Shown: positions 1 through 9,060, numbered from the stretch's first letter. The stretch: 64,000 nt of DNA from Niastella vici (GCF_002077945.1 NZ_LVYD01000002.1:186001-250000); one strand, 5' to 3'. Numbers and translations are program-made. Notes: generated from the letters alone by a model not told the origin.

Positions 1-929
1 GCTGCTGCCTGGGCCAGCTCCTTCTCAATAGTGCGGCCTTCGGCCCGCCATACCGGCGGCAGGTTCTGATTAAAATATTGAACGGAATAAATGTCGTCGT
101 AGCCAAGCATAATGAACTGTTCCTTCGCGATATTGTTCGTTTTAACAGGCGGTAAATTCGTACCTAATACCAATTGTTTACCGGCTACTGAAACCGGCTC
201 GCGAACAAGAAACGGCACGGCCACCTCTTCTTCTGAAATAGATTGTTCCGTTTTGGCCAGTTTTGGCGCAGCCATATACAGGTATCCCCAATCGATGCGC
301 AGATCATCGCCTTTCTTCTGTAATACCGGTTGTGCGGCGGAGCCCGCCTGTATCACCTGTAACCCATCGTTGATAAGATATTTTTTAGCAGTAACCTCCT
401 GTTCTGGTTTATTAACACAAGCGTTGGTTGATACACCCAGGTACACCTGCACATCGTGCACCTTGCCATCGTTCGATTTCAGTGTTACCGTAATATAAGA
501 TATGGGGCGCGTTAACACCGCCCAATTATTCAATAATAAGGGCGAAGTAAATTGTAACTGCAGATCGACCATACCACAGCTGAACTGGTAGCTGGTTCGC
601 GTGGCTGTAATAGTTACTTTTTTTTGTGTTGCGGCAGCAATAGGTGGCCAGTTTTCTTTTGCCAGATTTTCATTAACTACATCTTCCATCTCCTTTTTGC
701 GCTGCCCCATAAAACGATAGGTAAAACTGTCTACCCTTATCCACCCCGTCAACGGCTGTTCAGCCCCCGTCCAGTGTTTGGTAGAACCGCTAGTGAGGTC
801 ATCGGTAAATGACCAAATGCTGAAATAAGGGTCGTGCGTAATTAATGGATAAGCAGGCGCTTTTTGTAATTGCGGATAACTAATAACTGAAAAAAGCAGG
901 AAAACAGGCAGTAAAATGGTATATTTCAT
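1..929 (-). CDS. Secreted glutaminase A-like protein, 5' part only
   Basis: An uninterrupted minus-strand reading frame runs from an ATG at 929 to the window edge, so the C-terminal part is missing. The translation begins with a hydrophobic signal peptide (MKYTILLPVFLLF, then SYPQ) and continues with APAYPLITHDPYFSIWSF and KHWTGAEQPLTGWIRVD. This is the typical opening of the DUF4964/DUF5127 N-terminal part of GtaA-type glutaminases, which in this phylum are large secreted or periplasmic proteins with further DUF4965 and DUF1793 domains. About 309 residues are visible, roughly the first third of such a protein. Substrate and true activity are unproven, because many bacterial members are carried in carbohydrate loci and have not been tested as glutaminases. 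No downstream partner can be seen. Confidence 0.8.
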   Translation of the reverse strand, partial: MKYTILLPVFLLFSVISYPQLQKAPAYPLITHDPYFSIWSFTDDLTSGSTKHWTGAEQPLTGWIRVDSFTYRFMGQRKKEMEDVVNENLAKENWPPIAAATQKKVTITATRTSYQFSCGMVDLQLQFTSPLLLNNWAVLTRPISYITVTLKSNDGKVHDVQVYLGVSTNACVNKPEQEVTAKKYLINDGLQVIQAGSAAQPVLQKKGDDLRIDWGYLYMAAPKLAKTEQSISEEEVAVPFLVREPVSVAGKQLVLGTNLPPVKTNNIAKEQFIMLGYDDIYSVQYFNQNLPPVWRAEGRTIEKELAQAA

Positions 930-1164
930 ATGCAGCACAAATAATTTAGTGTATTGATTTCAATCTTCAGATGACTATAATCAGGCCGGAATATTGCATG
1001 TGTTAGTATGCAATTTAGATCAATGGCCTAATTTAAGCGTTCAGCAATTCAAAACTGTAATAATCAGTAATGAAACGTGAAATAAGTTCATCTGGCAGAC
1101 TCCTTTTATTCCCTGCGTTTCAGAATTTGCTCAATTTGTTACATTTTAAAAATTAATATTATAA

Positions 1165-3759
1165 ATGAACTGGCATACATCCACTATAGAAGCCGTTTTT
1201 AAAGAACTGCAAAGCTCCAGGGATGGTTTATTGGCCGATGAAGTTGCTAAACGAATTCAGCAATATGGCCCCAACCAGTTGCAGGAAAAAAAGAAGAAAC
1301 CGGCGTGGCTGTTGTTTGCCCTGCAGTTCAAGGATGTCATGATATTGATATTGATAGTAGCCGCGGTTGTATCGGCTATAGCCGGTGACATGAAAGATGC
1401 CATCGTAATATTGGTAATCATCATCATCAATGCCATTATTGGGTTTGCGCAGGAGTTCCGTGCCGAAAAAGCGATAGACGCCTTAAAGAAAATGGCGGCT
1501 GCTCATGTTCGGGTAAAAAGAAATAAACGGGTAGAACAAATTGCGGCAACAGCTCTTGTTCCGGGCGATATAGTATTGCTGGAAGCCGGTGATATGGTGG
1601 GCGCAGATCTCCGCATCCTGGAATGCCATTCCCTGAAAATTGAAGAAGCATCACTGACGGGCGAGTCGCATGCCATCGATAAATCGGCCGATCCATTGCA
1701 AGCTGAAGATGCCCCCCTGGGCGATCGTATCAACATGGCCTATAAAAGCACGCTGGTAACAGCCGGTAATGGTAAAGGAGTGGTGGTAGCAACCGGTATG
1801 CAAACCGAGATCGGAAAAATTGCCGGCATGCTGCAGGAACGTGAAGGCACCACGCCATTACAAAAACGCCTCGCCGACTTCAGTAAGAAATTATCGTTCA
1901 TTGTACTGGGTATTTGCGTAGTGCTATATTTCATAGGCATACTGCGCGGCGAAAAACCATTGAACATGTTGCTAACGACCATCTCCCTGGCCGTGGCAGC
2001 CATACCCGAAGCATTGCCGGCCGTTATTACCATTGCGCTGGCCCTGGGCGCTAAAAAGCTGGTGAAAAAAAACGCATTGATCCGCAAGCTGCCCGCTGTT
2101 GAAACCCTTGGCTCTGTAACCTACATCTGTACCGATAAAACCGGTACGCTTACGCAAAATCTAATGACGGTGCAGGACATTTGGCAGCATGATAAATTCG
2201 ATCTCTCCATTCCCGGGATACAAAAAGAACAGGCGCTGCTGTTGTTGATGGCATTGAACCACGACTCAAAAGAAGATCATAACGACAACAACAAACGAAA
2301 AGGCGACCCCACCGAGGTTGCCCTGGTTGAATATGCCAGCAAGCAGGAAGGCTATAACGACAACTGGAAACAACACTTTCCCCGTAAACAGGAATTACCG
2401 TTTGACAGTGACCGTAAGATGATGACCACTGTTCATGCAACGAATGGTGCATTTGTAGTGATCACCAAGGGCGCCCTGGAGTCAATATTAAATATCTGCC
2501 ATACAACAGATCACCAGCCTGTTACCCAACGAAGCGATACCATGGCCGAAGCCGGCCAACGGGTGATTGCCTATAGTTGTAAACTCATAAAACAATTACC
2601 ATCAGCCGGCGATGCCGTAGCGCTGGAAAGCGATCAACAATTTTGCGGGCTGGCGGGCATGATAGATCCACCGCGGCCCGAAGCCCGGCAGGCCATTGCA
2701 GAATGTAAAACAGCCGGCATTGTGCCGGTGCTTATCACCGGCGACCACCCCATAACAGCAGCCGCTATTGCCCGCGACATGGGCATACTGAAACAGGAAG
2801 GAGATAAAACGGTCACCGGTGTTGAACTGGGGAAGTTATCCGACGAAGACCTCAATGGTGGCATCACCCAAATGAAAGTATATGCACGCGTATCGCCTCA
2901 ACAGAAATTGCGCATTGTAAAAGCCTTGCAAAAGCAGGAACAGTTTGTGGCCATGACCGGTGATGGCGTCAATGATGCCCCCGCATTGAAACGGGCAAAC
3001 ATTGGTGTGGCCATGGGCATTACCGGTACCGATGTATCGAAGGAAGCGGCGGACATGATATTGCTCGACGACAATTTTGCCACCATTGTAAAAGCCGTAA
3101 AGGAAGGACGGCGCATTTATGATAACATCAGGAAATTCATCCGGTATGTGCTGGCCTGTAATTTTGCTGAGATCCTGACCATTTTTATGGCCCCGGTGGT
3201 GGGCTTGCCGATGCCGTTATTACCCATCCATATTTTATGGATCAACCTGGTAACAGATAGTTTGCCGGGCCTGGCACTGGCCAGTGAAAAGGCCGATGCA
3301 CAGATCATGAACCGGCCGCCACGCAGTCCTGCCGAAGGCATCTTTGCACGGGGCCTGGCAATATATACGGTTTGGGTGGGGGTGCTCATGGCCACCGTAA
3401 CCCTGGTAACCCAGGCATGGGCCATTTATATTGGTGATGCGCACTGGCAAACCATGGTGTTTACCGTTCTATGCTTTAGCCAAATGGGGCAGGCAATGGT
3501 ATCGCGCAGCGAATACGATTTCATTTATCGAATGGGCATATTTACCAATCGACCGCTCGTAGGCGCTATTGCGCTTACCTTTATTTTACAACTGGCAATA
3601 ATTTATCTTCCGGTGCTGAATAAGATATTTAACACAGCCCCGCTTACCTTAATAGAATTAGGATTATGTATGATCCTTTCCACCATCACTTTTCATGCAG
3701 TGGAACTGGAAAAATTCATTAAGAAGAAAACAGGCAATAAAGCCTATTCATTTATATAA
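1165..3759 (+). CDS. P-type cation-transporting ATPase, probably Ca2+ (P2A type)
   Basis: An 864-residue inner-membrane pump that exports a cation, most likely Ca2+, using ATP. Visible in order: N-terminal cation-ATPase domain; membrane segments near residues 45-95; actuator motif TGES at 165-168; TM4 motif PEALP at 281-285 (PEGLP-like in SERCA pumps); phosphorylation motif DKTGT with Asp324; hinge motif TGDGVND with Asp600; and a C-terminal membrane domain containing NLVTDSLPGLALASE, resembling SERCA TM6 with its Asn and Asp ligands. Length and motif order are complete. The start at 1165 places the first residues (MNWHTSTIEAVF) at the usual N-terminal helix. Its 3' end overlaps the convergent lipoprotein gene by 16 bases. 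The ion is inferred from TM4/TM6; other divalent or monovalent cations remain possible. Confidence 0.93.
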   Translation: MNWHTSTIEAVFKELQSSRDGLLADEVAKRIQQYGPNQLQEKKKKPAWLLFALQFKDVMILILIVAAVVSAIAGDMKDAIVILVIIIINAIIGFAQEFRAEKAIDALKKMAAAHVRVKRNKRVEQIAATALVPGDIVLLEAGDMVGADLRILECHSLKIEEASLTGESHAIDKSADPLQAEDAPLGDRINMAYKSTLVTAGNGKGVVVATGMQTEIGKIAGMLQEREGTTPLQKRLADFSKKLSFIVLGICVVLYFIGILRGEKPLNMLLTTISLAVAAIPEALPAVITIALALGAKKLVKKNALIRKLPAVETLGSVTYICTDKTGTLTQNLMTVQDIWQHDKFDLSIPGIQKEQALLLLMALNHDSKEDHNDNNKRKGDPTEVALVEYASKQEGYNDNWKQHFPRKQELPFDSDRKMMTTVHATNGAFVVITKGALESILNICHTTDHQPVTQRSDTMAEAGQRVIAYSCKLIKQLPSAGDAVALESDQQFCGLAGMIDPPRPEARQAIAECKTAGIVPVLITGDHPITAAAIARDMGILKQEGDKTVTGVELGKLSDEDLNGGITQMKVYARVSPQQKLRIVKALQKQEQFVAMTGDGVNDAPALKRANIGVAMGITGTDVSKEAADMILLDDNFATIVKAVKEGRRIYDNIRKFIRYVLACNFAEILTIFMAPVVGLPMPLLPIHILWINLVTDSLPGLALASEKADAQIMNRPPRSPAEGIFARGLAIYTVWVGVLMATVTLVTQAWAIYIGDAHWQTMVFTVLCFSQMGQAMVSRSEYDFIYRMGIFTNRPLVGAIALTFILQLAIIYLPVLNKIFNTAPLTLIELGLCMILSTITFHAVELEKFIKKKTGNKAYSFI

Positions 3760-4832
3760 GAATAGGGATACAACAGCACTTTCCAGCTGGAGCCCCCGTC
3801 GGCGGTGATATACAGCTTCTGGCCACCATATATGATACCGTTCTGGTCGTCCTGGAAATGCAGTTTCTTCATATTCTGGAATTCGGAATTGGTGCTGGGC
3901 ACGGTATTCCAGGTAACCCCGGTATCGATGCTTTTCCAAAGCGTTGAACTGTCCATCCCAAAAATAACCGACTGATTCAGCATAAAGGCATCGGTGAGTT
4001 TGAGCTCAGTTGTTGGCTGCTTCCAGGTTTTTCCGCTATCGACCGACATATAAGCCTTGCCAAAATCTTCCGTTGCACACAGCGTACCTTTTGTACCGGT
4101 TTGCAAACCTGTGATCACGCGTTTGGCAATTTCTACTGGTGTGCTCCAGGTACGGCCGGTATCGAGTGTTTTGGTAATGAAAGTGGCGTAAGAAGCGTTC
4201 CTGTACAGCAACATATAACCGGTTCTGTAATCAGTGAACTTTATGTTAACGGGATAAAAAGCATCGTCGAAATAAACTATGCGGGTGGCCACCTTGGTGG
4301 TAAGGTTTAATTTATAGAATTTGCGGCTATCGGCCGTTGTATACGCTTTTTGCTGATAAGCCAGCATCAGGGTATTACTGTCGATAAAGCTGGCGCAAAC
4401 CAGGTCGGTAGTATAAAAACCGGTGGTGCTGATAACCGGGTTAAATGTTGGCGTAACAGCTGTAAAGGTATTTCCGTAGTCTATTGAATAATACAACACA
4501 GGTGCTGCAGAAGTACCGGAAGCTATTACAACCGTATTGCGGTTATAACTATACGGCGCCAGTTTGGTAGTGGGCAGCGACACGCCGTTATAGGAAAAAT
4601 TCTGGAACTGGTTGCTGGTGGTAAAGAAATTACTCGTGCTAAAACCACGGATAACATTGGTGCTATCGAGCCGCACATTTATTATACTGGCATCCTTTAT
4701 TAATACCTTGGTTTCCACGTTCAGCAGCGGTGTAGCCGGCACCTGGTTAAAAAGGAACCGGTCCTTATCGCCACAACCCCACACAACCACACCCGTAAGA
4801 AAACCCATTATAAAAAAGTATAGTTTCTTCAT
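3744..4832 (-). CDS. Lipoprotein with BNR/Asp-box (sialidase-like) repeats
   Basis: A 362-residue exported protein. The N-terminus (MKKLYFFIMGF, then VVWGCGDKD) is a lipoprotein signal with lipobox Cys near residue 20. At least four Asp-box-like repeats are visible (SIDYGNTF, TLDTGRTW, SVDSGKTW, SIDTGVTW, TADGGSSW), spread through the protein, which predicts a beta-propeller of the type seen in sialidase-fold and YCF48-like proteins. No catalytic set can be assigned, so a binding or scaffold role is as likely as enzymatic activity. It starts 2 bases after the stop of the upstream outer-membrane-like gene, so the two are almost certainly cotranscribed. The last 16 bases overlap the ATPase gene on the other strand. 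Confidence 0.75.
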   Translation of the reverse strand: MKKLYFFIMGFLTGVVVWGCGDKDRFLFNQVPATPLLNVETKVLIKDASIINVRLDSTNVIRGFSTSNFFTTSNQFQNFSYNGVSLPTTKLAPYSYNRNTVVIASGTSAAPVLYYSIDYGNTFTAVTPTFNPVISTTGFYTTDLVCASFIDSNTLMLAYQQKAYTTADSRKFYKLNLTTKVATRIVYFDDAFYPVNIKFTDYRTGYMLLYRNASYATFITKTLDTGRTWSTPVEIAKRVITGLQTGTKGTLCATEDFGKAYMSVDSGKTWKQPTTELKLTDAFMLNQSVIFGMDSSTLWKSIDTGVTWNTVPSTNSEFQNMKKLHFQDDQNGIIYGGQKLYITADGGSSWKVLLYPYSYINE

Positions 4833-4834
4833 AG

Positions 4835-5584
4835 TTATTTTTTGAAATTCAGATTAACGCCTACACTAAGGTTTATTGAACTGCAATCAAATACTTTATG
4901 ATCGGGTATTGAGTAACCGGCTGCCAGCATTTCCTGCACGAGGTCAGGATTTACTTTCAGATCGGGTTTATAATATTCGTAATTGAGCTTAACATACAGA
5001 TCACCTGAACGTACGACCATGATACCGGCAGCAAATGAATAACCGGAACCTGTTAATACATTGTGCGTTGTTTTAAAGGGAGCAGTAGCATCTTTATTGG
5101 CCACCAGTTGAGTAAGCTGGCTCGATGACCAGTTCTGATCGGCTCTGAACAGGGGGAAAAAAGTATAATTCTTAACCGCAAATGCATTGTATTGCAATTC
5201 GAGACCGGCTTTAAAAGTTCGGAACGCCTCTCTTCCGGTTCCACCCCAATTAATGTTCTTAAAATAATATTTCATTCCGCCTACCGGCCGTACCCACAGC
5301 TTGTTTTTCAGGAAAGCTGTTTTTACACCAATAGAGGCGTTAACCCCGCCTTTGAAAACATCGCTTAATTCTCTGTTGTTGGGAGATGCAAATCCGGCGT
5401 CAATATCAATGGCATACTTCCATTGTTTTTTGACCTTTGGCTTTTTAGCCTGATGAGGTAAAACAACATCCGGGGCAGCCGGAACGGGTTGTTGCGTTGT
5501 GGGAGCAGCCTGAGCCTGTGCTGCCTGCTGAATAAACAATACAGAAAAGACCCATAGGATACAACGGATACAAAGGGTTTTCAT
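4835..5584 (-). CDS. Outer-membrane beta-barrel-like protein of unknown function
   Basis: A 249-residue secreted protein. A longer frame opens at 5665, but the first convincing signal peptide starts at Met 5584 (MKTLCIRCILWVFSVLF, then QQAAQAQA), so I place the start there. After a Pro/Ala/Gln-rich linker the chain has alternating short stretches typical of a small outer-membrane barrel (KYAIDIDAGF, NASIGVKTAF, DLYVKLNYEYY) and ends INLSVGVNLNFKK, with an aromatic near-terminal residue as barrel proteins often have. I do not recognise a named family. It lies 2 bases upstream of the BNR lipoprotein gene, suggesting a surface pair. Confidence 0.65.
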   Translation of the reverse strand: MKTLCIRCILWVFSVLFIQQAAQAQAAPTTQQPVPAAPDVVLPHQAKKPKVKKQWKYAIDIDAGFASPNNRELSDVFKGGVNASIGVKTAFLKNKLWVRPVGGMKYYFKNINWGGTGREAFRTFKAGLELQYNAFAVKNYTFFPLFRADQNWSSSQLTQLVANKDATAPFKTTHNVLTGSGYSFAAGIMVVRSGDLYVKLNYEYYKPDLKVNPDLVQEMLAAGYSIPDHKVFDCSSINLSVGVNLNFKK

Positions 5585-5851
5585 TGGATATTTTTTATAA
5601 ACTGCTACAAAATAAAACAAATGGGTACGAACCCGGGGGCTGTACACAATTGCCGCGCCGTACATCTACATTAATAAATATATAAAACCGGCATCAGTAA
5701 TAGTACTATATGCACGGCCTCCTGTTCAAACGCTGATTACTAGTATTTTGAGCCAGGGCGCAATGTAAAACGCTAATATCCATGCTGGTATTGTAGTGAT
5801 ACTCAATTTCAGGGAGTTTTATTGTGAAATAGAGTAGGTTATGTTGAAAAG
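5585..5851. other. Intergenic stretch, nothing recognised
   Basis: AT-rich region upstream of the barrel-protein gene. It should hold that gene's promoter, but I see no clear TAnnTTTG element, riboswitch or terminator. A short imperfect palindrome surrounds the CCCGGG near 5635-5640. The next 120 bases are occupied by a GTTACC repeat element. Confidence 0.3.
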
Positions 5852-5973
5852 GGTACCGGTTTCCAGTTACCGGTTACTGGGTCTCAAATTTATTGCAGGC
5901 TGATTACAGGCAGGCTTCCGCATTAAAGGCCTGGTAACCGGGAACCGGGAACTGGTAACTATCCGGTAACCGG
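5852..5973. repeat. GTTACC-family heptamer inverted element, copy 1
   Basis: Left arm 5852-5880 consists of degenerate 7-base units (GTTACCG, GTTTCCA type); right arm 5931-5973 is the reverse-complement type (YGGTAAC). The spacer between carries a core (CTCAAATTTATTGCAGGC, then ATTACAGGCAGG) shared with copies 2, 5 and 6. The right arm runs into the end of the gene at 5959. Confidence 0.85.
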
Positions 5974-6174
5974 CTTATCGCCCTGTTTTCCCGGCCCTTC
6001 ATCTGGTTCGGGCACAGGGATCTCGCCGGGCGAAGTTCCGCCGGGATCATCCTCAGGTACGATCTCAGGCTCTTCGAACGGACCAGTAGGATTATCGGGA
6101 ATTATTTCGGGGGTTATTTCCGGCGTTTCAGGATCAGGGACCTCTGGATTATCGGGTTTCTTTTTCTTGGCCAT
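5959..6174 (-). CDS. Small Pro/Glu/Asp-rich protein
   Basis: A 71-residue acidic low-complexity protein beginning MAKKKKPDNPEVPDPETPE and built of Pro-Glu/Asp-rich runs, with no signal peptide and no fold that I recognise. Similar short Lys-rich-then-PE-rich hypothetical proteins occur in Bacteroidota genomes, which favours a real gene. Its last residues (KPVTG) and its TAG stop are written in the arm of the neighbouring GTTACC repeat, so the tail looks repeat-derived. It is divergent from the phosphoribosyltransferase gene. The chief doubt is the low complexity. Confidence 0.5.
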   Translation of the reverse strand: MAKKKKPDNPEVPDPETPEITPEIIPDNPTGPFEEPEIVPEDDPGGTSPGEIPVPEPDEGPGKQGDKPVTG

Positions 6175-6260
6175 AGTAATTCATTTACACCCTGAAAATG
6201 CAAAAGCCATTCCAGCACACCGTAACAAAACAGCTGGCACAATTGTTCCATAAGTAAGAT

Positions 6261-6893
6261 ATGGCTAATAGTATGTTCCAGGACCGGATAGACGCAGGCC
6301 TGGCATTGAGCCGGCATTTACAACATTACAATCATGTTGATGGTATAACGTTGGCCGTTCCCCGTGGTGGCGTACCCGTAGCTTTTCCGGTTTCAAAAAT
6401 TTTACATCTTCCCCTGGAGATCATTCTGTCAAAAAAGATCGGTCATCCCATGCACAAGGAATTTGCCATTGGCGCGGTAAGCCTTACGGGGCAGGTTATT
6501 GCGCCCAACGCATTTGCCACTGATGAATATATTCAACAGCAAACCGTGAACATCAGGGAGCAATTAAAAGCCATGTACAGAAAGTATATGGGCGATAAGA
6601 AACCCACGCCGGTAAATGGCAAAATCGTTATCATTATAGATGATGGCGTGGCCACAGGGCATACATTATTAAGCACCATTGAAATGATAAGGCATGATGC
6701 GCCTAAAAAAATAGTAATTGCCGTACCCGTAGCGTCGCAACAGGCTGCAGAAAAATTAAGCGAAGTAGCCGATGAATTTATTTGTACCTGGATACCCGCC
6801 CATTTCCGTTCTGTGGGGGAATTTTATGCTGATTTTACGCAGGTGACAGATGAAGAAGTTATACAAATGCTGCATTCACCACCAGGTTCTTAA
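6261..6893 (+). CDS. Phosphoribosyltransferase-domain protein
   Basis: A 210-residue cytoplasmic protein of the type I phosphoribosyltransferase fold. The PRPP-binding loop is clear (IIIDDGVATGHTLL near residues 127-140), preceded by VPRGGVPVAFPV, a typical beta-alpha segment of this group. Members encoded beside stress genes are usually annotated only as phosphoribosyltransferase, and their base acceptor is unknown. The gene sits among a ribosome hibernation factor, a flavodoxin-like protein and a universal stress protein, so a role in stress or energy limitation is inferred. Its TAA stop shares the sequence TTAA with the stop of the convergent hibernation-factor gene, so the two ends overlap by 4 bases. 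Confidence 0.85.
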   Translation: MANSMFQDRIDAGLALSRHLQHYNHVDGITLAVPRGGVPVAFPVSKILHLPLEIILSKKIGHPMHKEFAIGAVSLTGQVIAPNAFATDEYIQQQTVNIREQLKAMYRKYMGDKKPTPVNGKIVIIIDDGVATGHTLLSTIEMIRHDAPKKIVIAVPVASQQAAEKLSEVADEFICTWIPAHFRSVGEFYADFTQVTDEEVIQMLHSPPGS

Positions 6894-7222
6894 ACTTTTA
6901 CCGTACTGGTTATTTGATCGGGCAGCCCCTGTTGCAGCCTGGCCTGCTCCTGCACTGCTTTTTCCAACTCTTCTACGGCCAAACAGGCGCTTTCGCCAAA
7001 GCTGGCCGATCGCCGATGCACAAACAACGAATCACCATACAAGGTGAGCCTGAGTTCACAGATCTTATTCTCCTGTGGAGCGGCAGCAGCATCATCACGC
7101 AGTATAATTTCGGCTTTTACAATATCTTTTATTAGATGAGAAAATGACAGCACTTTCTCTTTCACTGGTTTTAATATGGATTCATTTACTTCAGAATGCG
7201 GGGCATGAATCTCAATTATCAT
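6890..7222 (-). CDS. Ribosome hibernation promoting factor-like protein (HPF/RaiA family)
   Basis: A 110-residue protein. The frame opens further upstream at 7291, but MIIEIHAPHSEVNESI at 7222 matches the usual beginning of short HPF/RaiA proteins in Bacteroidota, so I place the start there; Met 7243 is an alternative. Features: N-terminal strand, helix with KPVKEKVLSFSHLI, a strand with AEIILRDD, and a second helix SACLAVEELEKAVQEQ, giving the beta-alpha-beta-beta-beta-alpha order of the family. It binds the ribosome decoding centre and favours inactive ribosomes under starvation (family knowledge). There is no long C-terminal dimerisation domain, so it is the short form. Confidence 0.75.
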   Translation of the reverse strand: MIIEIHAPHSEVNESILKPVKEKVLSFSHLIKDIVKAEIILRDDAAAAPQENKICELRLTLYGDSLFVHRRSASFGESACLAVEELEKAVQEQARLQQGLPDQITSTVKV

Positions 7223-7379
7223 TGACTCAAATCGGAATGCCATATAAAATGTTGTATATTCTAAGTTACGAACATAAATGCAATTAAACACGAGCCCATA
7301 TTGGGGTTTAACAGTAGGCTATTTAATCAACAACAATCACCCTTCCCTTATAACATCATGATACATAATACGTAACATT

Positions 7380-7465
7380 TTGAGATTTCGAGATTTGGGG
7401 ATTTTGAGATTTGTCGAAGGCCATGAATTAAAAGAAATCTCAAAATCACGAAATCCCTAAATCAG
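7380..7465. repeat. GAGATTTN octamer inverted element, copy 1
   Basis: Left arm about 7380-7412 has four 8-base units of the form GAGATTTN (one GGGATTTT). Right arm about 7432-7465 has the complement (AAATCTCA, AAATCACG, AAATCCCT). The right arm encodes the last residues (DLGIS) and the TGA stop of the flavodoxin-like gene. Confidence 0.75.
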
Positions 7466-8003
7466 CAATCTCATCGGCTACCAGGCCCGGCGTATCTGTT
7501 TGCAGCGCTTTCAGCGCATTTATAAGCGGAACCGCATTTTCCCGGTTCACCGCATCAAAGCCATATAGCATCCGTTGTTTTTCATCGGGGTCTTTGGTGC
7601 TTTTGGCCGCAAACTTCAGCATCAGCTTATCGAGCCAGTTAAGGTCTTTAATGACCACCCGGCCGCGCAGAAAGTGTACAACAATATGCTCACGCAATGC
7701 AGCCGGTATATTATTATTGGCGATCTGCTCAAGCACATTTTTCTTATCTGCCGGCGTGGCGCATACGATAAACAGAAAAACTTTCTTATTCTTTAATTGC
7801 TCCGCATGTTTCTTTAACCAGCCATGTAACAGTAAGCGACCCTCATATACCGAGCTGCCGATAACCAGTACATCTGCGGCAGCCAGTGTTGGTGTCAATA
7901 ATTGTTCGGGGGTATACACCGGCCATTTCAATGCCTCACCAATAAACCCGGCATAGTCACGGGTAGCGCCGTATTTCCCTTTATACAATACCAATCCTTT
8001 CAT
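7446..8003 (-). CDS. Flavodoxin-domain protein
   Basis: A 185-residue cytoplasmic protein of the Flavodoxin_5/HemG-like group. The N-terminus MKGLVLYKGKYGATRDYA supplies the FMN phosphate-binding loop (here KGKYGATRDYA, variant of T/S-x-T-x-x-x-A), followed by DVLVIGSSVYEGRLLLHGW, the next conserved strand-loop. Such proteins are FMN-dependent electron carriers or protoporphyrinogen oxidases; which one this is cannot be told. It starts 20 bases after the end of the tandem universal stress protein gene, so they form an operon. The last five residues lie inside an octamer repeat element and may not be ancestral. Confidence 0.75.
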   Translation of the reverse strand: MKGLVLYKGKYGATRDYAGFIGEALKWPVYTPEQLLTPTLAAADVLVIGSSVYEGRLLLHGWLKKHAEQLKNKKVFLFIVCATPADKKNVLEQIANNNIPAALREHIVVHFLRGRVVIKDLNWLDKLMLKFAAKSTKDPDEKQRMLYGFDAVNRENAVPLINALKALQTDTPGLVADEIADLGIS

Positions 8004-8023
8004 AAAATATTTTTTAGCGGGAA

Positions 8024-8869
8024 TTAATAATGTGTAATAAAGAAAGGCAGGTTGATGGCCTTCAAAAGCAATCCGGCAGTAGCGGGTTTAAAAAGTTCCG
8101 ACAACCAGTTGCGGCCATAGGCACCCATCACCACTATGGTATTTTTTTTGCCAAGGAGGTAGCCGAACAATTCATCAGTTGGTTTTCCCTGCAACACCTG
8201 GAAGCCGATGCTTGAGTAATGCATCCGCAGCCATTTTCCCAATTTCTCTTTTTCTGTAACAGGCAATGTGTCGTCCTTATTCACCTGCAATACAATGGCT
8301 TTTTTATCGGCCAGCTCGGGGAACAGGTAAGTGAATTGTTTGATGGCAAAAACAGCCGCCCGGCTGCCATCATAGGCAAATACAATTTCATTGATATCTT
8401 CCAGGTTCAGCGGCGCCACCAATACCGGGCATTCGGCTTCAGCGAGCACCTCTTTTACAAAACCGGTAGGCGCTTCTTCGAGCTTATCTTCAAACGTCAT
8501 GTTAGCCTGCATGATCAGGAGGTCGGCAAACCGGCTTTCCTCAATTATAGATTGGGCAGCGAACTGCGTATTGCTGCAAACAACATTACAGCGAACACCC
8601 TTCACCGCACAGGTACGCTCAAACTGGCTGATGTGCAGTTCCAGCTTTTCTTTAATGGCGGCCATGCCAGGCAGTTCTTTTACCACCAGGTTTTCAACGT
8701 ACGGCATCCCAAATGCCATGTTGATCACCTGTTCTTCTTCCCGGTAAGGGGTGATAAAAAAACCGGTGAGCGCAGAATGGGTTTGCGTGGCTATATTACA
8801 GGCAAAGTGAATGATCTCGGTGTCAACGTGATCGGCATTTATTGCCAGCAGGATCTTTTTCATGGTCAT
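8024..8869 (-). CDS. Tandem universal stress protein (two UspA domains)
   Basis: A 281-residue cytoplasmic protein with two Usp domains. The first begins MKKILLAINADHVD; the second begins near residue 152 (EIVFAYDGSRAAVFAIKQF) and ends with GAYGRNWLSELFKPATAG, the G-x-x-G-R-x-x-x-S ATP-binding signature of UspA proteins. The first domain lacks an equally clear signature, a common asymmetry in tandem Usps. Met1 at 8869 or Met3 at 8863 could start it. It is first in a two-gene unit with the flavodoxin-like gene. Role: stress or energy-limitation response, inferred from family and neighbours. Confidence 0.85.
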   Translation of the reverse strand: MTMKKILLAINADHVDTEIIHFACNIATQTHSALTGFFITPYREEEQVINMAFGMPYVENLVVKELPGMAAIKEKLELHISQFERTCAVKGVRCNVVCSNTQFAAQSIIEESRFADLLIMQANMTFEDKLEEAPTGFVKEVLAEAECPVLVAPLNLEDINEIVFAYDGSRAAVFAIKQFTYLFPELADKKAIVLQVNKDDTLPVTEKEKLGKWLRMHYSSIGFQVLQGKPTDELFGYLLGKKNTIVVMGAYGRNWLSELFKPATAGLLLKAINLPFFITHY

Positions 8870-8964
8870 TTATTTGACACCAAAGCTATCCTGCAAACTA
8901 TGAGTAAGGGATGATATTTATTAGTTGGGAAGATGATTATGGTCAAAGGGTGAGTGTTGAATCA

Positions 8965-9060
8965 GTCACCGGTTACCAGTTACCAGGACCTTAATGCGGA
9001 ATGCCCGCCAATATTTAACCTGCTGTTAATTTGAGCCCGGCAACTGGCAACTGGTAACTA
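8965..9060. repeat. GTTACC-family heptamer inverted element, copy 2
   Basis: Left arm 8965-8988, right arm 9036-9060. The spacer has the same core as copy 1 in the opposite orientation (CCTTAATGCGGAA, then TTAATTTGAG). The right arm begins exactly at the thiH stop codon, reading TAGTTACCAG on the minus strand. Confidence 0.85.

Noticed and set aside
112-812. Two plus-strand open frames at the left edge (112-498 and 624-812)
   Set aside because: They are antisense to a clear minus-strand glutaminase A-like coding region that runs off the window and has a signal peptide and family motifs.
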